A stretch of DNA of 64,000 nt from Branchiostoma floridae (taxonomy: Eukaryota > Chordata > Leptocardii > Amphioxiformes > Branchiostomatidae), in NCBI RefSeq assembly GCF_000003815.2, contig NC_049979.1, forward strand, positions 11,013,381 through 11,077,380, in the 5' to 3' direction. The translations under genes were made by a program, and so were the position numbers. The notes beneath the pieces were generated by a model, which did not search any database, was not told the DNA's origin, and saw only the letters and a list, made by a program, of their open reading frames with translations. Of the stretch, positions 14,201 to 23,005 are shown piece after piece. How positions within the stretch are numbered: the first letter of the stretch is position 1; each line of letters begins with the position of its first letter.

Positions 14201-16608
14201 TGATATTTACCAATCCATCAATCTATAGGAGAGCCTTACAGGTGATTAAGAAAATGGATACACTACAATGGATACACTTCATTGATCTCTGTTCTTACTT
14301 TTCTAAGCTGATGAGAGGCTGAGGGGGGCGAGCCAGTTCCAGGGGGTACTTTTCCCGGACGGCAAACCTGACATCGTCTCCTTCTGTCCTGGTCCTCAGC
14401 AGGTTCAGGATGGTGTACTCATAGTCTGTCAGGATCAGGTTGCCCTGGAAATACACAAAAAACTTTTTTCTTTCCTTTCTGCAATTGAAATTCATTTGTG
14501 CAATTTATATCTTGACAAATGATCAAATACTAATTTCTAAGTGTCCCCAAAAATTACAAAAGAATCAATTTATTGTGTTCTCCTCAGTATATGCATGTTT
14601 AAAGCCCCGCTCGGGCAAGGTCTGAGGGGTTGCGTTCGTCAATTTGGAAGGGGACGAAAAGCCAGTATATAAATGAACACAACGTACATAGGAGTGTGTG
14701 GGCTGCATTGCACTACTATCATTAGCTACACATACTATGTGTAGCTATATTTATGTACACATATAAGTATAGCTATAGTACTCCAATTAGCATTTCACTT
14801 TACCTACCCTATCATAAAGTTCCACAATAAGGTGGTACGCTGCCTCGTTCTCTCCAAACTGCATGTCTACAATCCTGTCCGACCCCAGCTGCTGAATGCT
14901 GATGAGACGCCTTGTCCGCAGGTGTTTACGCAGCTGAAACAGTATCAACCCATACAAAACACCTTTCAACATCACCATACCATTGGGAGAGAAGATTGCA
15001 TGTTAAATCACACGCAGTGACACATCAAAGAAGGTTAGATACCCAGGTAATAAGATATTGGATAAGTTTAGAAAACATTCAAAATTTCTAAGATAGCATA
15101 CTCTTTCAAAAGTGCCCAGTCACTTGAATGAGCAACTTCTGAATTGTGTATATATAATGACCTTTGTCCATATTATATCAACAAGGCCTCTGACTTCATT
15201 CAAACTTGTGAGCCTGGGCATGGCAATGAGTGGAATAGAATGGCTTGCTAAGACATCTATTACTTCCTCAACAGAAGATTATGTTGTTTAGTTAAGTTAA
15301 CTATACAGATTAAGAAATAACAGCTCACCTTCATGCTGAAGCCAGAGGGCATCATGTTCTTGGGCCAGTCAAAAGAAGTGGCATAGAGCCGCGTGCCTGA
15401 CTCAAGCAACAGCATCTTCTTCTCATCAGTTCTGTTCAAGAAGAAAATGTCATATTATTCGTATATATTCTGATGGTATGGAACAGAAAGTGTCAAAGTA
15501 GCCTGGGCAACCATCCTATTTCTACCAGGGCTCCTTGTACTCGCTGCCACCCCGGAAGAAATATGAATGTAGGATGGTACCCAGACTGGTTTTGCAGCAC
15601 ACAGCTGCACCAAAGACCTCCTTGGCTGCACAGAGGTTCAGCAAGGAGGTACATGTATGTACTAAACCTGGTATCAAAACCTATTATACAGGCTTTTCAT
15701 TTTCATCATAGTAATTCTGATTTGAATCCCATGGTGTCCATATTATTGGCAGGTAATTGCAAACCAACATATGGTGCAGATGACATCAAAAGACTCAAAT
15801 AAATAGCTGCTGAGGTTCTTTTGTCCTTATGGACAGCATAAGCAAAACCTCAGCAGTTAAACATGTGACTGGTATTGAACCTCATTGATGAAAGTTTGTT
15901 TGAAATTTACAGTGTAAACAATTCAATCTGATGAAACACACTCACTCACTATCCATTGCTTGATACTGCTGCAAAAAAACATGCCCATGTCAATATTATT
16001 CATAATCGTAGCAGAAATATATCGAAATGGGAAGAACTTAATCTTACTTGACCAGCTTGATGAGATAAGTCTTGTTGTCGATGTCATAGACATTGGCCAC
16101 CCTCATGCCCAAAACACTGAAAGTGAAACATGAGGATTGTTTCCATATCAGTGACATTGCAGAATCATTCTTATACCAGTTTTCTTGATGACATCTACCA
16201 TTGAATTACAGTTACTCTGAATCAGTATCTATGTTGAGAAAATACGGTAAGTGAGGATATATACAAAGTAAAAGAATATAGGTTACACAAAAGTGGTAAG
16301 GTCAAAGGTTAAAATTCACATGCATATGTGACATGATTGGCAGGTCCTTGGCAAGACTATAAAAAATGGACGTCCTTAAGTATGAAGCAGTTCGAACGTT
16401 TGTACAGAGGTTTAGCCCAACATTTACAAAACAACGCCAATATGACATACTAACAGTTATTTGGTCGGCGCAGTAAGGAAGTAAAATAAAGATAGAGAGG
16501 GGAGGGGGGCGGATACTTCATCCATACGTCAGAGAACGTGGTGGCTTACCTGTCCTTGATTTCGGTGAGGATGGCCCTCAGATCAACAGTGCTGAATCTA
16601 CCCTTCAT
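466..16608 (-). CDS. NEMF: NEMF / Rqc2-family ribosome quality control factor (27 exons, C-terminus off window)
   Basis: NEMF binds 60S ribosomes carrying peptidyl-tRNA after ribosome splitting, recruits the Listerin E3 ligase and adds C-terminal tails to stalled chains (known for the family; cytoplasm). Conceptual splicing gives about 901 residues that align in order with human NEMF (about 1076 residues). Start: ATG at 16608, protein [14 protein letters not shown], with the family's conserved D9. The D96-R97 pair in LGSDRIVD, linked to tailing activity in Rqc2/NEMF, is intact. Order of domains: NFACT-N, a helical coiled-coil middle (exon 11, [17 protein letters not shown]), NFACT-R ([12 protein letters not shown]), then an acidic low-complexity region. 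The last visible exon ends IQPKRGQK, so the basic stretch and NFACT-C that follow in the family lie left of position 1. Every join is in phase except at exon 15, which lacks one base. Very sure of identity; exon edges were read by eye. Confidence 0.96.
1219..1639. mobile_element. hAT-type MITE, 421 bp, 8-bp target duplication
   Basis: The left end TAGGGCTGTGTACCTAA (1219-1235) is perfectly inverted at 1623-1639. The flanks carry the same 8 bp, GACATAAG, at 1211-1218 and 1640-1647. The subterminal zones hold repeated GGTACA units (1245-1315 and 1542-1620). There is no open frame for a transposase, so it is non-autonomous. An 8 bp duplication with a TAGGG-type end is the hAT signature. It sits in NEMF intron 25. 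Confidence 0.93.
4902..4962. repeat. Short hairpin
   Basis: AATGCCAAGTCTCTTTT at 4902-4918 is inverted, with one mismatch, at 4947-4962 (AAAGAGACCTGGCATT). It is intronic in NEMF; its function is unknown. Confidence 0.6.
5643..8865 (-). CDS. NEMF: NEMF exons 14-20 (NFACT-R domain), one base missing in exon 15
   Basis: Exons: 8865-8802 ([12 protein letters not shown]), 8340-8253 ([20 protein letters not shown]), 7635-7532 ([20 protein letters not shown]), 7171-7109 ([20 protein letters not shown]), 6420-6308 ([19 protein letters not shown]), 5899-5842 ([18 protein letters not shown]), 5701-5643 ([16 protein letters not shown]). This is the NFACT-R (DUF814) module, the nucleic-acid-binding part shared with archaeal and bacterial relatives. 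Exon 15 reads in one frame up to NKA, and in the next frame reads RKTYW, which is what the family has before FEKFLWF. The donor and acceptor then join to TGG-TTT only if one base is restored near 8267-8269. Intron 15 (7636-8252) contains an (ATATC)n array; intron 14 contains a long foldback; intron 17 (6421-7108) holds a copy of a dispersed ACAGTCAAACC repeat. Confidence 0.92.
6451..6567. repeat. Dispersed ACAGTCAAACC repeat, copy 1
   Basis: TACAGTCAAACC followed by a TGACCACC-like box and ATCCTGTCTACGGTGAC. The same order recurs at 38137-38221 and, inverted, at 54477-54602. It is a dispersed repeat of unknown class. Confidence 0.6.
7745..7870. repeat. Pentanucleotide microsatellite (ATATC)n with CATGT / CACAT flanks
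   Basis: Roughly twelve ATATC units with degenerate CATGT and CATCA units at the ends, within NEMF intron 15. It is the cause of a spurious open frame rich in SYHI. Confidence 0.95.
8514..8722. mobile_element. Long foldback element
   Basis: The arm 8514-8602 (TTCCAACACAAAGGTA..CACTTTAGAAC) is inverted at 8636-8722 with scattered mismatches. Both arms carry the AAATTTTCAA and GCCTTCTTCAGG blocks. The loop is only about 33 bp, so a transcript would fold into a long hairpin. It lies in NEMF intron 14. Confidence 0.88.
9014..12643 (-). CDS. NEMF: NEMF exons 9-13 (end of NFACT-N, coiled coil, acidic linker)
   Basis: Exons: 12643-12576 ([10 protein letters not shown]), 10873-10798 (YAEFHPFQF), 10480-10292 ([20 protein letters not shown], coiled coil), 9757-9597 ([32 protein letters not shown]), 9148-9014 (acidic SDSEGDDD then [15 protein letters not shown]). 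Lengths 68, 76, 189, 161 and 135 nt join without frame breaks. Exon 11 is the long helical hairpin that in Rqc2 reaches toward the ribosome and Ltn1 (family knowledge). Intron 9 (10874-12575) is mostly occupied by a 1341 bp CG-rich inverted-repeat element. Intron 12 (9149-9596) carries a truncated SINE-like tail. Intron 11 (9758-10291) shows nothing else I can name. Confidence 0.93.
9261..9402. mobile_element. Truncated SINE-like tail
   Basis: GGATGTAAAATGTGGG, TCAAGC..TTAA.GGGGAAGG and the closing AAAATATAC blocks match the tail of the SINE-like element at 56551-56770. The tRNA-like head is absent, so this looks 5' truncated. Confidence 0.65.
11024..12364. mobile_element. CG-rich 1341-bp element with perfect 17-bp terminal inverted repeats
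   Basis: The ends are TACTGTAAGTCTCTTTA at 11024-11040 and its exact complement at 12348-12364. Subterminal zones are full of CCGCGG / TTCGCGG motifs (11041-11110, 12280-12335), unlike the AT-rich surroundings. No convincing transposase frame is seen. The TA at both tips would fit a TA target, but the family is not certain. It fills most of NEMF intron 9. Confidence 0.88.
13019..16608 (-). CDS. NEMF: NEMF exons 1-8 (NFACT-N part)
   Basis: Exons, written high to low: 16608-16550, 16116-16048, 15431-15329, 14933-14808, 14444-14299, 13654-13587, 13322-13233, 13092-13019. All have GT donors and AG acceptors on the minus strand. They code the FbpA-like NFACT-N region: [96 protein letters not shown]. 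Lengths 59, 69, 103, 126, 146, 68, 90 and 74 nt keep one frame throughout. Intron 5 (13655-14298) contains a local duplication and a chimeric pseudo-exon described separately. The other introns in this block (14934-15328, 15432-16047, 16117-16549, 14445-14807) show no gene; a short foldback (CCTGGG..CCATCCTA) sits near 15500-15600. Confidence 0.93.
13964..14309. repeat. Local duplication of NEMF exon 5 flank plus inserted exon 9 flank
   Basis: A unit beginning ATTTACCAATCCATCAA and running through TTCTTACTTTTCTAAGCT occurs at about 13964-14069 and again at about 14199-14309. Between the units, 14068-14200 matches 12625-12735 (exon 9 start and upstream intron: CAATGTAGCCCTATAACATA, ACATTGG.CCAGATTATCAAC, GTCATGTACATACATAT). 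The arrangement explains the origin of the chimeric pseudo-exon. Confidence 0.85.
14058..14086 (-). pseudogene. Chimeric 29-nt NEMF pseudo-exon with in-frame stop
   Basis: Within NEMF intron 5 the minus strand holds the acceptor and first 20 nt of exon 9 (GGCTACATTGTGCAAAAGAG) fused to the last 9 nt and GTAAGA donor of exon 5 (CTTAGAAAA). Both splice sites are intact. Joined after exon 5, which ends in phase 2, the frame would run K A T L C K R A and then TAG. It could be a silent relic of a local rearrangement or a poison exon. No evidence for splicing can be seen from DNA alone. Confidence 0.75.
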
Positions 16609-17218
16609 TTCTGATACTCACGTCTTATTTGATAACGATCGATAGTCACAAAAGGACCAAATTGACGACCGAATTTTAGATACGCATCCAAAATAACAAA
16701 CTTAGTCCGCCATCTTGGCTAGCAGGGAAATTCTATTCGAAGAATAGGGGTGTCCTTTCCCACATTCCCATTGCATTTGAATTTCTAGAATATAACGATG
16801 ACGTTTGCAGACATTTCCAATATTGGAAGCTGTTGAATATAACCGTATCAACAGTTACCATGGCCTAAGTATGACATAGATCAAAAGAGCAATTCTTGGC
16901 GTAGATAGTAATTTCTGTCGTCAACCCAGGGAGCAATGGGACAGTCTATAAGGATGCATTGCCGGAAGTCAGCGACTGTGCCATTGCGAGCCTGATTGTG
17001 CCACTTTGCATAAAGGACGTCCCTGCAAAGAATCAAATCTTTTACAAGGTACTTCATAACGCCGTTACATGCTAATTGAATGTGAGCAGAAAATAATTTT
17101 TAGTGAACAATACTGGAAAATTCATTGATCTGGAGCCAGTCAAGTGATTATACTTCTACCTTGAGTGAGAGGATGAGATATGAAATTTGACATGAAATTT
17201 TTTGTTTTGTTTCCAGCA
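16609..17218. promoter_or_regulatory. Bidirectional promoter region between NEMF and the MKRN2OS-like gene
   Basis: The NEMF start codon (16608, minus) and the MKRN2OS-like start codon (17219, plus) face away from each other across about 610 bp. The region has no TATA box I can identify. It holds a YY1-type motif, CCGCCATCTTGG (16707-16718), about 100 bp upstream of the NEMF start. A polypyrimidine tract and acceptor (TTTTGTTTCCAG, ending about 17216) just before the plus-strand ATG suggests that this gene has a spliced, non-coding 5' exon inside the region. Its donor was not located. Confidence 0.6.
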
Positions 17219-17857
17219 ATGGCAGCGTCCAGGAAGCAGGTGCGAATCCTCTGCTTCAGGCACGACACCTGCCATCCCACAACCGACATCTTGTGCCTGG
17301 ACGTTCCCCCCACCTGTCCCCTGTGTAGCAGACCCATCCAAACCCTCCTGGACCCACCGTTCGCCATCCCTTATCCTTTTGTAGATGGGCACTCTCGTCC
17401 CTTCAGCATGGTGGTGAAACCAACACGTGGATCGTTCCTGTCAGACTACCGCAGATCCGACGACTTACATGTTGGGGTTACGAACTCAGAAAAAGTGGTG
17501 TTTAACTTTGATGAAACAGGCGTTCACAGAGATACAACAGGCTGGGAAGAATGCATCACAGTCCGACTTCTTCAAGACAAGGACTTTGAGCTTCGAGAAT
17601 GCTGGGATAAACGTTTGAACAATTATGGGTTGTGCTGGAGGCCTGAGTCATATGATGAAAAAGACAACAACTGTTTTGACTTTGTGCTTGGGTTCCTGAG
17701 ATACGTAGGATATGACTATGTTAACACAGAAGCGTTAAGAAGTAGACCAGAGTTCTGTAAGACAATGGTCCTTCCCCAAGGTGTTAAAGCTGGGAGGTAC
17801 ATTGATCTTTTCAGAAGATTAGAGCGGGAGGGTTTTGTTGTTGATAAAACATTGTGA
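17219..17857 (+). CDS. MKRN2OS: MKRN2OS-like protein (DUF4796 family), 212 residues, possible LRAT/NlpC-like fold
   Basis: The product aligns end to end with human MKRN2OS (MKRN2 opposite strand protein, about 223 residues): a CPLC motif (C33, C36), a PF.(D/N)GH block, KPT(R/Q)G(S/T)FL..Y, then DLHVG(V/I)TN, V.(F/Y)N, GWEE and NCF.F...F. I chose ATG 17219 (MAASRKQV) over 17180 because TTTGTTTCCAG directly precedes it, so the first 39 bases of the longer frame are probably intron. The coding region has no intron. No signal peptide or membrane segment is visible, so it is probably intracellular. The biochemical role of the family is, to my knowledge, not established. The LHVG His (H84) and NC Cys (C152) sit where permuted NlpC/P60 or LRAT enzymes have catalytic His and Cys; that is inference. 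In vertebrates this gene lies opposite MKRN2; here its neighbour is NEMF. Confidence 0.9.
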   Translation: MAASRKQVRILCFRHDTCHPTTDILCLDVPPTCPLCSRPIQTLLDPPFAIPYPFVDGHSRPFSMVVKPTRGSFLSDYRRSDDLHVGVTNSEKVVFNFDETGVHRDTTGWEECITVRLLQDKDFELRECWDKRLNNYGLCWRPESYDEKDNNCFDFVLGFLRYVGYDYVNTEALRSRPEFCKTMVLPQGVKAGRYIDLFRRLEREGFVVDKTL

Positions 17858-18040
17858 AACAAGAACTTGGCTGCCATATTTTTGGCTAAATTGGACAGTA
17901 TTCCATTATCTATTCACATTGGTAGTTTAAACAATTTTGTAGTACAGTTGTGAAATGCAAGGGAGACATTTTGTTGTGAATGTATGCTGGAGACAAAATC
18001 AAGGAAATATAATATACCACTGCAAAACTTTCAAAATCAG

Positions 18041-18556
18041 CTAGCGGTCTGTCAGACACCTCAAACAACCTCAAATGACCATTGGCTCTAATATGCAGTG
18101 CACATAGGGCAACCTTGTGTGATGCTCTGGATACATTGTTTACTAGTATGCATACTAGCATATGAATAAAAATACAAAAGATTGAAGCAACTTCTGGCCA
18201 CCATATTGGATCATGGTGACGTTCTCAATTAACCTTCTTCAGTCCACAGACGACAGTACGATAAGATTTTCAAACTGTGGATGCTGTTGACTCATAGATT
18301 ATAGCATAGCACAATTCTATCATTGTCAATTTATAATGTATACTAAGTGCATTTCAGCCTCTAATTGCTTCAATCGTGAAACCGACTGACCAACTCCAAA
18401 TAACTGGTAAATACTGGACTGGACTTGCTTTTTTTTAAATTCATAAATGCATAAACAATATATTCAAAAGTGCCACACAAGGTCATTGCCCCATGTTTAC
18501 AGCATATTAGAGCTGTTTGAGGTAGTTTGAGGTGTTTAGGCAGACCCCTCAGCTAG
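18041..18556. mobile_element. Foldback MITE with ~90-bp arms
   Basis: The arm 18041-18125 (CTAGCGGTCT, ACACCTCAAACAACCTCAAA, CTCTAATATGC, ACCTTGTGTG) is inverted at about 18468-18556. About 340 bp of unrelated AT-rich DNA separates the arms. It lies downstream of the MKRN2OS-like gene. Confidence 0.8.
18165..18170 (+). terminator. Likely poly(A) signal of the MKRN2OS-like gene
   Basis: The first AATAAA after the stop codon, about 310 nt downstream. Confidence 0.55.
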
Positions 18557-18748
18557 TAGCATAGAGAAATGCAGAACAAATATAGATGAAACCTATAATG
18601 AAGGACACTTCCTCAGTATGTGCAGCTATTCTGTTCACTAGTGTGGTAATGTTCTGCATTATGTACATGTAGTAGAAACACTGCATGATTTTGTCCCCAA
18701 GTACGTATACAGCCTATGGACAGTCTCTTGTGCCAGCTTTTATTCACA

Positions 18749-18752
<4 letters not shown>

Positions 18753-18787
<35 letters not shown>

Positions 18788-18895
18788 ACGCACAAACACA
18801 CACACACACACGCATGCACACACAAACACAAACACACCCATGCATGCACACACATGCATGCACACCCACTAACACACTAACACAGTGACATACAC
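18753..18895. repeat. (CT)n followed by (CA)n microsatellite
   Basis: About sixteen CT units, then a long CA-rich tract with GCATG interruptions. Confidence 0.95.
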
Positions 18896-19085
18896 ACACT
18901 TCATCTTCTTCTCAACTTCCATGGGAAAATACAGTACTGTAAAATCTGATTAGAGTCATTATTTCTGAGAGAAAAGTGTTCCTCTTAGCCAGCATGCACA
19001 CTGTATCTAGCCTTGAGGCACCTTACTCATATCCAATAAATAAAGGTTCAAACAAAACAAACAAACTGCTGAAATTCAATGAGAC

Positions 19086-19091
19086 TTTATT
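19086..19091 (-). terminator. Possible poly(A) signal of the TMED gene
   Basis: AATAAA on the minus strand about 760 nt past the TMED stop. Other signals could be used. Confidence 0.35.
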
Positions 19092-19849
19092 TGTTCAAAA
19101 CAGAAATAGTACACTCAGGTAAATCTAACCTATTAACACTATGTAGACTATATGTGAAGACTATGCAGAGACATGTTATAAGCAGAGTACAAAATGTACT
19201 ACCCTTCCTTTTCTGGCCCACAGAAACTAGTGAGGGCCCTTGCGTGTCTGTCCTTGGTGCTGAAAGGATGTCTTGTCATGGAGGTAATGTTTACAGAGGA
19301 TAAGCACTACCCTTTGGGCAGTGGTTGGATGACGTACTAGTACTTATGACACCCGTTATCATAACTAGGTGACCCCAGCACACAGACGCCAATAAGATGT
19401 CACTGATGACTTTCAAATCTCGCCATAGTGCTGAATAATCACAGTGTTAAACAGTTGCAGTTTGAGAACACCACCGGTTGACTAACTATCCTATTTCAAA
19501 GGATATAGGTTGCCACGCTGATAAAGGTGACCAAACGGAGGTCGATCTGGCTGAGTTGTAACGAGCTGGTTACTTTGATTAAAAAGCAGCAAGTTGGTCA
19601 ATTTCTTTAATTTCATTTGACACATATCACAAACGATAATTTCTCAGGTTCACTCTTGTGAAGCTAAATCATATAGTTTTTGGAACAATGGTATTCTTTT
19701 TGAAATTTATGTTGCTGTTGCAATAACGCGGTCGTTATTAACACTTCTACGTGCATACTGTACTAGTAGTATCCTATTTGAGAAAAAAATGATATAACGT
19801 AAGCTTATCTAAAAATATATTTTGCTGTCGGACAGCAGTTGTTCACTAT

Positions 19850-21541
19850 CTATGGTCTGCTGAATCTCCTTGTCTGTTTGTCTGTGAATAAAGTCTTCAG
19901 TATGATCATCTGCCCGAGGCCGATCACAACCACGAGCACCGACTGATACAGAGACCAGTCGTGTACCCGCCCACTCAGGTCCAGCGCGTTGTTTAGGTCC
20001 ACAGCTTCATAGCGGCGGTATCTGAAAGGAATGGTGCAAACTTGTTAGCCTCTACCAGGCTCTTCATGTCGCTGGAAAAAAAGATAGTAGAAATTTGTCA
20101 AATAGACAGATAACACACCAGAGACGACCAAAAATTACATAGGTATTGTCAATTGTACTATTTGGCCGGCTAACTCTGTAGTGTTATCTGTAGTCCATTT
20201 GGCCGATTTCTACTAGTATTTTCCCAACGACATGTGGAGCCTTGTAGAGGCTACAAACTGGTGTGAGCTGACAGAAAGTAATCCCCAAGCAGATGTAATA
20301 CACCTGCTCTACCTTTGTGCCGACACCGGTTTTTGTAAGAATTATCGTTGCTCTTTTCTAAATTTAGTATTTCCATTTTTAACCACTCGCCCCCAACTAC
20401 GAGTTGAATTGTTAAAAAAGGGCGTGAAACACTGAGATAAGCAGGTTCCTTACATCTGCTTGGTGATTAAGCATCAATGTCAGAGCTAGTTCGACATTTG
20501 TTAGAATAAAGCAGCTCAAAGTTTACTTGCCTTTGTTTTTCATTCCACTAAACAACTCCGGTTCTGTTCGTAATTGTTTACACTCCTAGACGTAAACGGA
20601 AAACACAAGTCCCTCTATCAATTCCCTCTTACCTGTTCTGTAGCTCCACTATGATGTCTAGTGACTCCTTGATTTGTTTTGCTACAAACAGCCACGCTGA
20701 GATGTCATCAGGCCGCTTGGTGCCCATCCGTGCCGCGAGAGCCGCTGTCTCTTGCTTCATCAGGGACATGTAGATCAGCTGGTCAGAAACAATACAGATT
20801 TCAACAAAGTTATTAGCGCAGCTACTACCATGCCACCTATGCAATGTAAATGGGTTATTCGAGTGGTTGGTAACATTTCAGTGTTTCAGAGTACTAGTAC
20901 TGTTCTTAATTGTTTTCGATCCGACGATCTATCGTCTGAGGTGAAATAACAGTGCATCCGGGAGGAAGGTCCTACTGGATCAGTAACTTGATATGGTCTG
21001 GGCCCCGCGTGCCGTTACACACCTTTACTGAGCTTCTTTCTTACCCAGACCAAACATGGTCATGACCATGCCCTGACGACGTCTACCTGTTAAGTGAGCC
21101 ATAAAGAGGCGGTAACGTTACCTAGGCACTGCTGTTCGACATGGCGAAGATAAACAATAGTTTAAGATAACGGATAGTGAAGTCCTTTTAGTCAACCTTT
21201 CTATTGAACGTCGAGAAGGCGTTGCTGAAGCAGAACTTGTAGGTGCCCACGGTGGTCTGCCAGTTGTGCACGCCTGACTTCTCTCGCTCTTTGTTATAGA
21301 TGAGGCTGTCGTCCGGTGCCATGATCGCCACGTCAACATCCCTCTGGCCGCCCTTGATTACTTGAAACTCGAAAGAGTAGTTTCCCGGGAAATAGAACTC
21401 CTGATAGAAGCATATCTCCCCTCTGTTCTCCAAGTCAAAGGTACACGCTGTGCTGTGTTCTGATCCGTCCACTCTCACTAACATGACAAGACCAAGTGCT
21501 GTCAAACAACATGTCAATCGTACCCTTCTGAACACCTCCAT
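19850..21541 (-). CDS. p24/TMED-family cargo receptor, 220 residues, three exons
   Basis: p24 proteins are type I membrane proteins cycling between ER and Golgi in COPI/COPII vesicles as cargo receptors and coat adaptors (family knowledge). Exons: 21541-21197, 20778-20633, 20021-19850; phases 0 and 2 fit and total 663 nt. Residues 1-26 form a signal peptide (MEVFRRVRL..ALGLVMLVRV). Residues about 31-115 are a GOLD domain with C44 (EICFYQEF), GG.RDVDV and C104 (YKFCFSNAFSTF), the usual disulfide pair. A helical stalk follows, then a membrane segment around 186-206 (LVVVIGLGQMIILKTLF) and a short tail, TDKQTRRFSRP. The tail lacks a C-terminal dilysine signal, unlike many members. I start at the second Met because the first would put 13 extra residues before the signal peptide. 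Donor 1 (GTTGAC) is weak. The subgroup cannot be fixed; the gamma group is likely. A foldback element sits in intron 2. Confidence 0.88.
20045..20255. mobile_element. Foldback MITE, family A copy 1
   Basis: The arm starting TTAGCCTCTACCAGGCTC (20045) through AGATAACAC is inverted at about 20180-20255 (GAGCCTTGTAGAGGCTAC). The same end sequence occurs in the element at 22833. It lies in intron 2 of the TMED gene. Confidence 0.8.
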
Positions 21542-21877
21542 CTTGAACCAGGCACAGATTTTTTTCTCAGGAGGGTTCAAAGGGCGTTATCGACAGGTAT
21601 GGCAGGAGAATTTAGCGTGTTGATTTACGTTCCGGGTCTGACTGTTTGGGCCCGCGCCTCTAATGTAGTACGCTCGGCAAACAGTAGATGACGTATCCAG
21701 GATTTTCCATTGTGAAGTGCCCATCGAGATCGGCATGTGGGGACGTGGCTGGAATGGGTACAGGGGCGTTAACAAGCACCGGGATATCGATCATTGAGGA
21801 GGAAAGAAAGTGGGTCAGGTGAGCTGATGAACGGTCTTTTGCGCCCTCACTGGGGAAACTTAAGCTACTATAAGAGA

Positions 21878-22372
21878 GCACAACCCGCCATACGTGCAAC
21901 TGCGTGGTGTCTACGTGCCAAAACGTGGGCAATCTTTTGGTATCCGTAATTGGTAAGTACCACCTCCGTACGGAATCGTACGGAATCCAACAGATTTGAG
22001 AGCACGTAGACACGCCGTAGCACTCTACGTGTATGTCAAAATTTCTCTGCCCTTGGGCAGCGGATGCGCCTCCTGTACGAGGAAGTACGGGCGACGCGCG
22101 TGCCCGTACAGTGAGTAAGGAAACCGTACGTACGCAGCACGTGTAAGTACGGTCTGCATACGGTAACGTGGCAATCGCACGTCACGGTAAGCACGTACAA
22201 CTCACTTACCACTAGCTCGACGAACGATGCTCGCAACCGGCTCGGCCAGTCGTGGCGTGCAGACCACATACTTACACCTTGCGCAACAGTACTCCCTCCC
22301 TGTCCCTGCCATTCCTTCCGCACGTTTTCAGAAAAAAAAGTACGGACAAAAAGCACGTACGGCGGGTTGTGC
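21878..22372. mobile_element. Inverted-repeat element with GTACGG-rich interior
   Basis: GCACAACCCGCCATACGTGC (21878-21897) is inverted at 22353-22372 with one mismatch. The interior is dense in GTACGG / CGTACG / CACGT words, far richer in CpG than its surroundings. No transposase frame is seen. It lies upstream of the TMED gene. Confidence 0.8.
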
Positions 22373-22832
22373 CCTTAGCTTTAGGCTGTATCTTGCGACC
22401 TTGTCAGAATAGATGAGGACCAGTGCTGACAATTGTCGCACGGTAAACTATATTGTCACAAGTTTCACATTGAAGTGATTACCTGTCCTTTATTTCTAAA
22501 TTTAGATGATTACAAGCAAAAGCAAGAAGGCAATGCTAGTCACACACAGACACTAGAGATATTCAATCTTTCTACAACAACGTTCCCTTTTGATAGCTGT
22601 TTCAGTCCCTCAGTCTTTCTTAAAGGCCTTTCTTCTTGATACTAAAAGAGTCATAGCACCATGTCATCTCCAAGGTTCCTGTTGTGTTTAAAGTATCCTT
22701 GTGTGAGATGTACACTGCCTTCATGTCGCTAGAGGGCAGCTACTAAACGTCTTTTTCGAGAGAAAACTGGTCAGTGGTAAAGGTGAGTTCACACGTGCGT
22801 ATTCAAGTTCGTATGGGGTCTGTTCGGAATTC

Positions 22833-23005
22833 TTAGCCTCTACCAGGCTCCCTCCACAGGTCGCTAGAAAAATAATAGAAATAGGACAAATATAGCCAGA
22901 TAACATGCCAGAGGAGTTAGCTGTCCGAGGTGTTTGGTTTGCGACTAGTTAATTCCTCTGACATGTTATCTGTCGATATTTGTCCAATTTCTATGATTTT
23001 GAAAA
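22833..23005. mobile_element. Foldback MITE, family A copy 2
   Basis: It begins with the same TTAGCCTCTACCAGGCTC. The inner arms AGAAATAGGACAAATAT..CAGATAACATG and CATGTTATCTG..ATATTTGTCCAATTTCT are inverted. Confidence 0.8.

Larger units (their letters stand above)
17858..19849. other. Convergent intergenic region
   Basis: It lies between the 3' ends of the MKRN2OS-like gene (plus) and the TMED gene (minus). It holds two poly(A) signals, a foldback MITE and a CT/CA microsatellite. I see no further gene. Confidence 0.7.

Noticed and set aside
17180..17218. An upstream in-frame ATG for the MKRN2OS-like gene
   Set aside because: It is followed by a polypyrimidine tract and CAG immediately before the better ATG, so it is probably intronic.
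21542..21580. An upstream in-frame ATG for the TMED gene
   Set aside because: It would place 13 mostly polar residues before the signal peptide. The second Met gives a normal p24 N-terminus.
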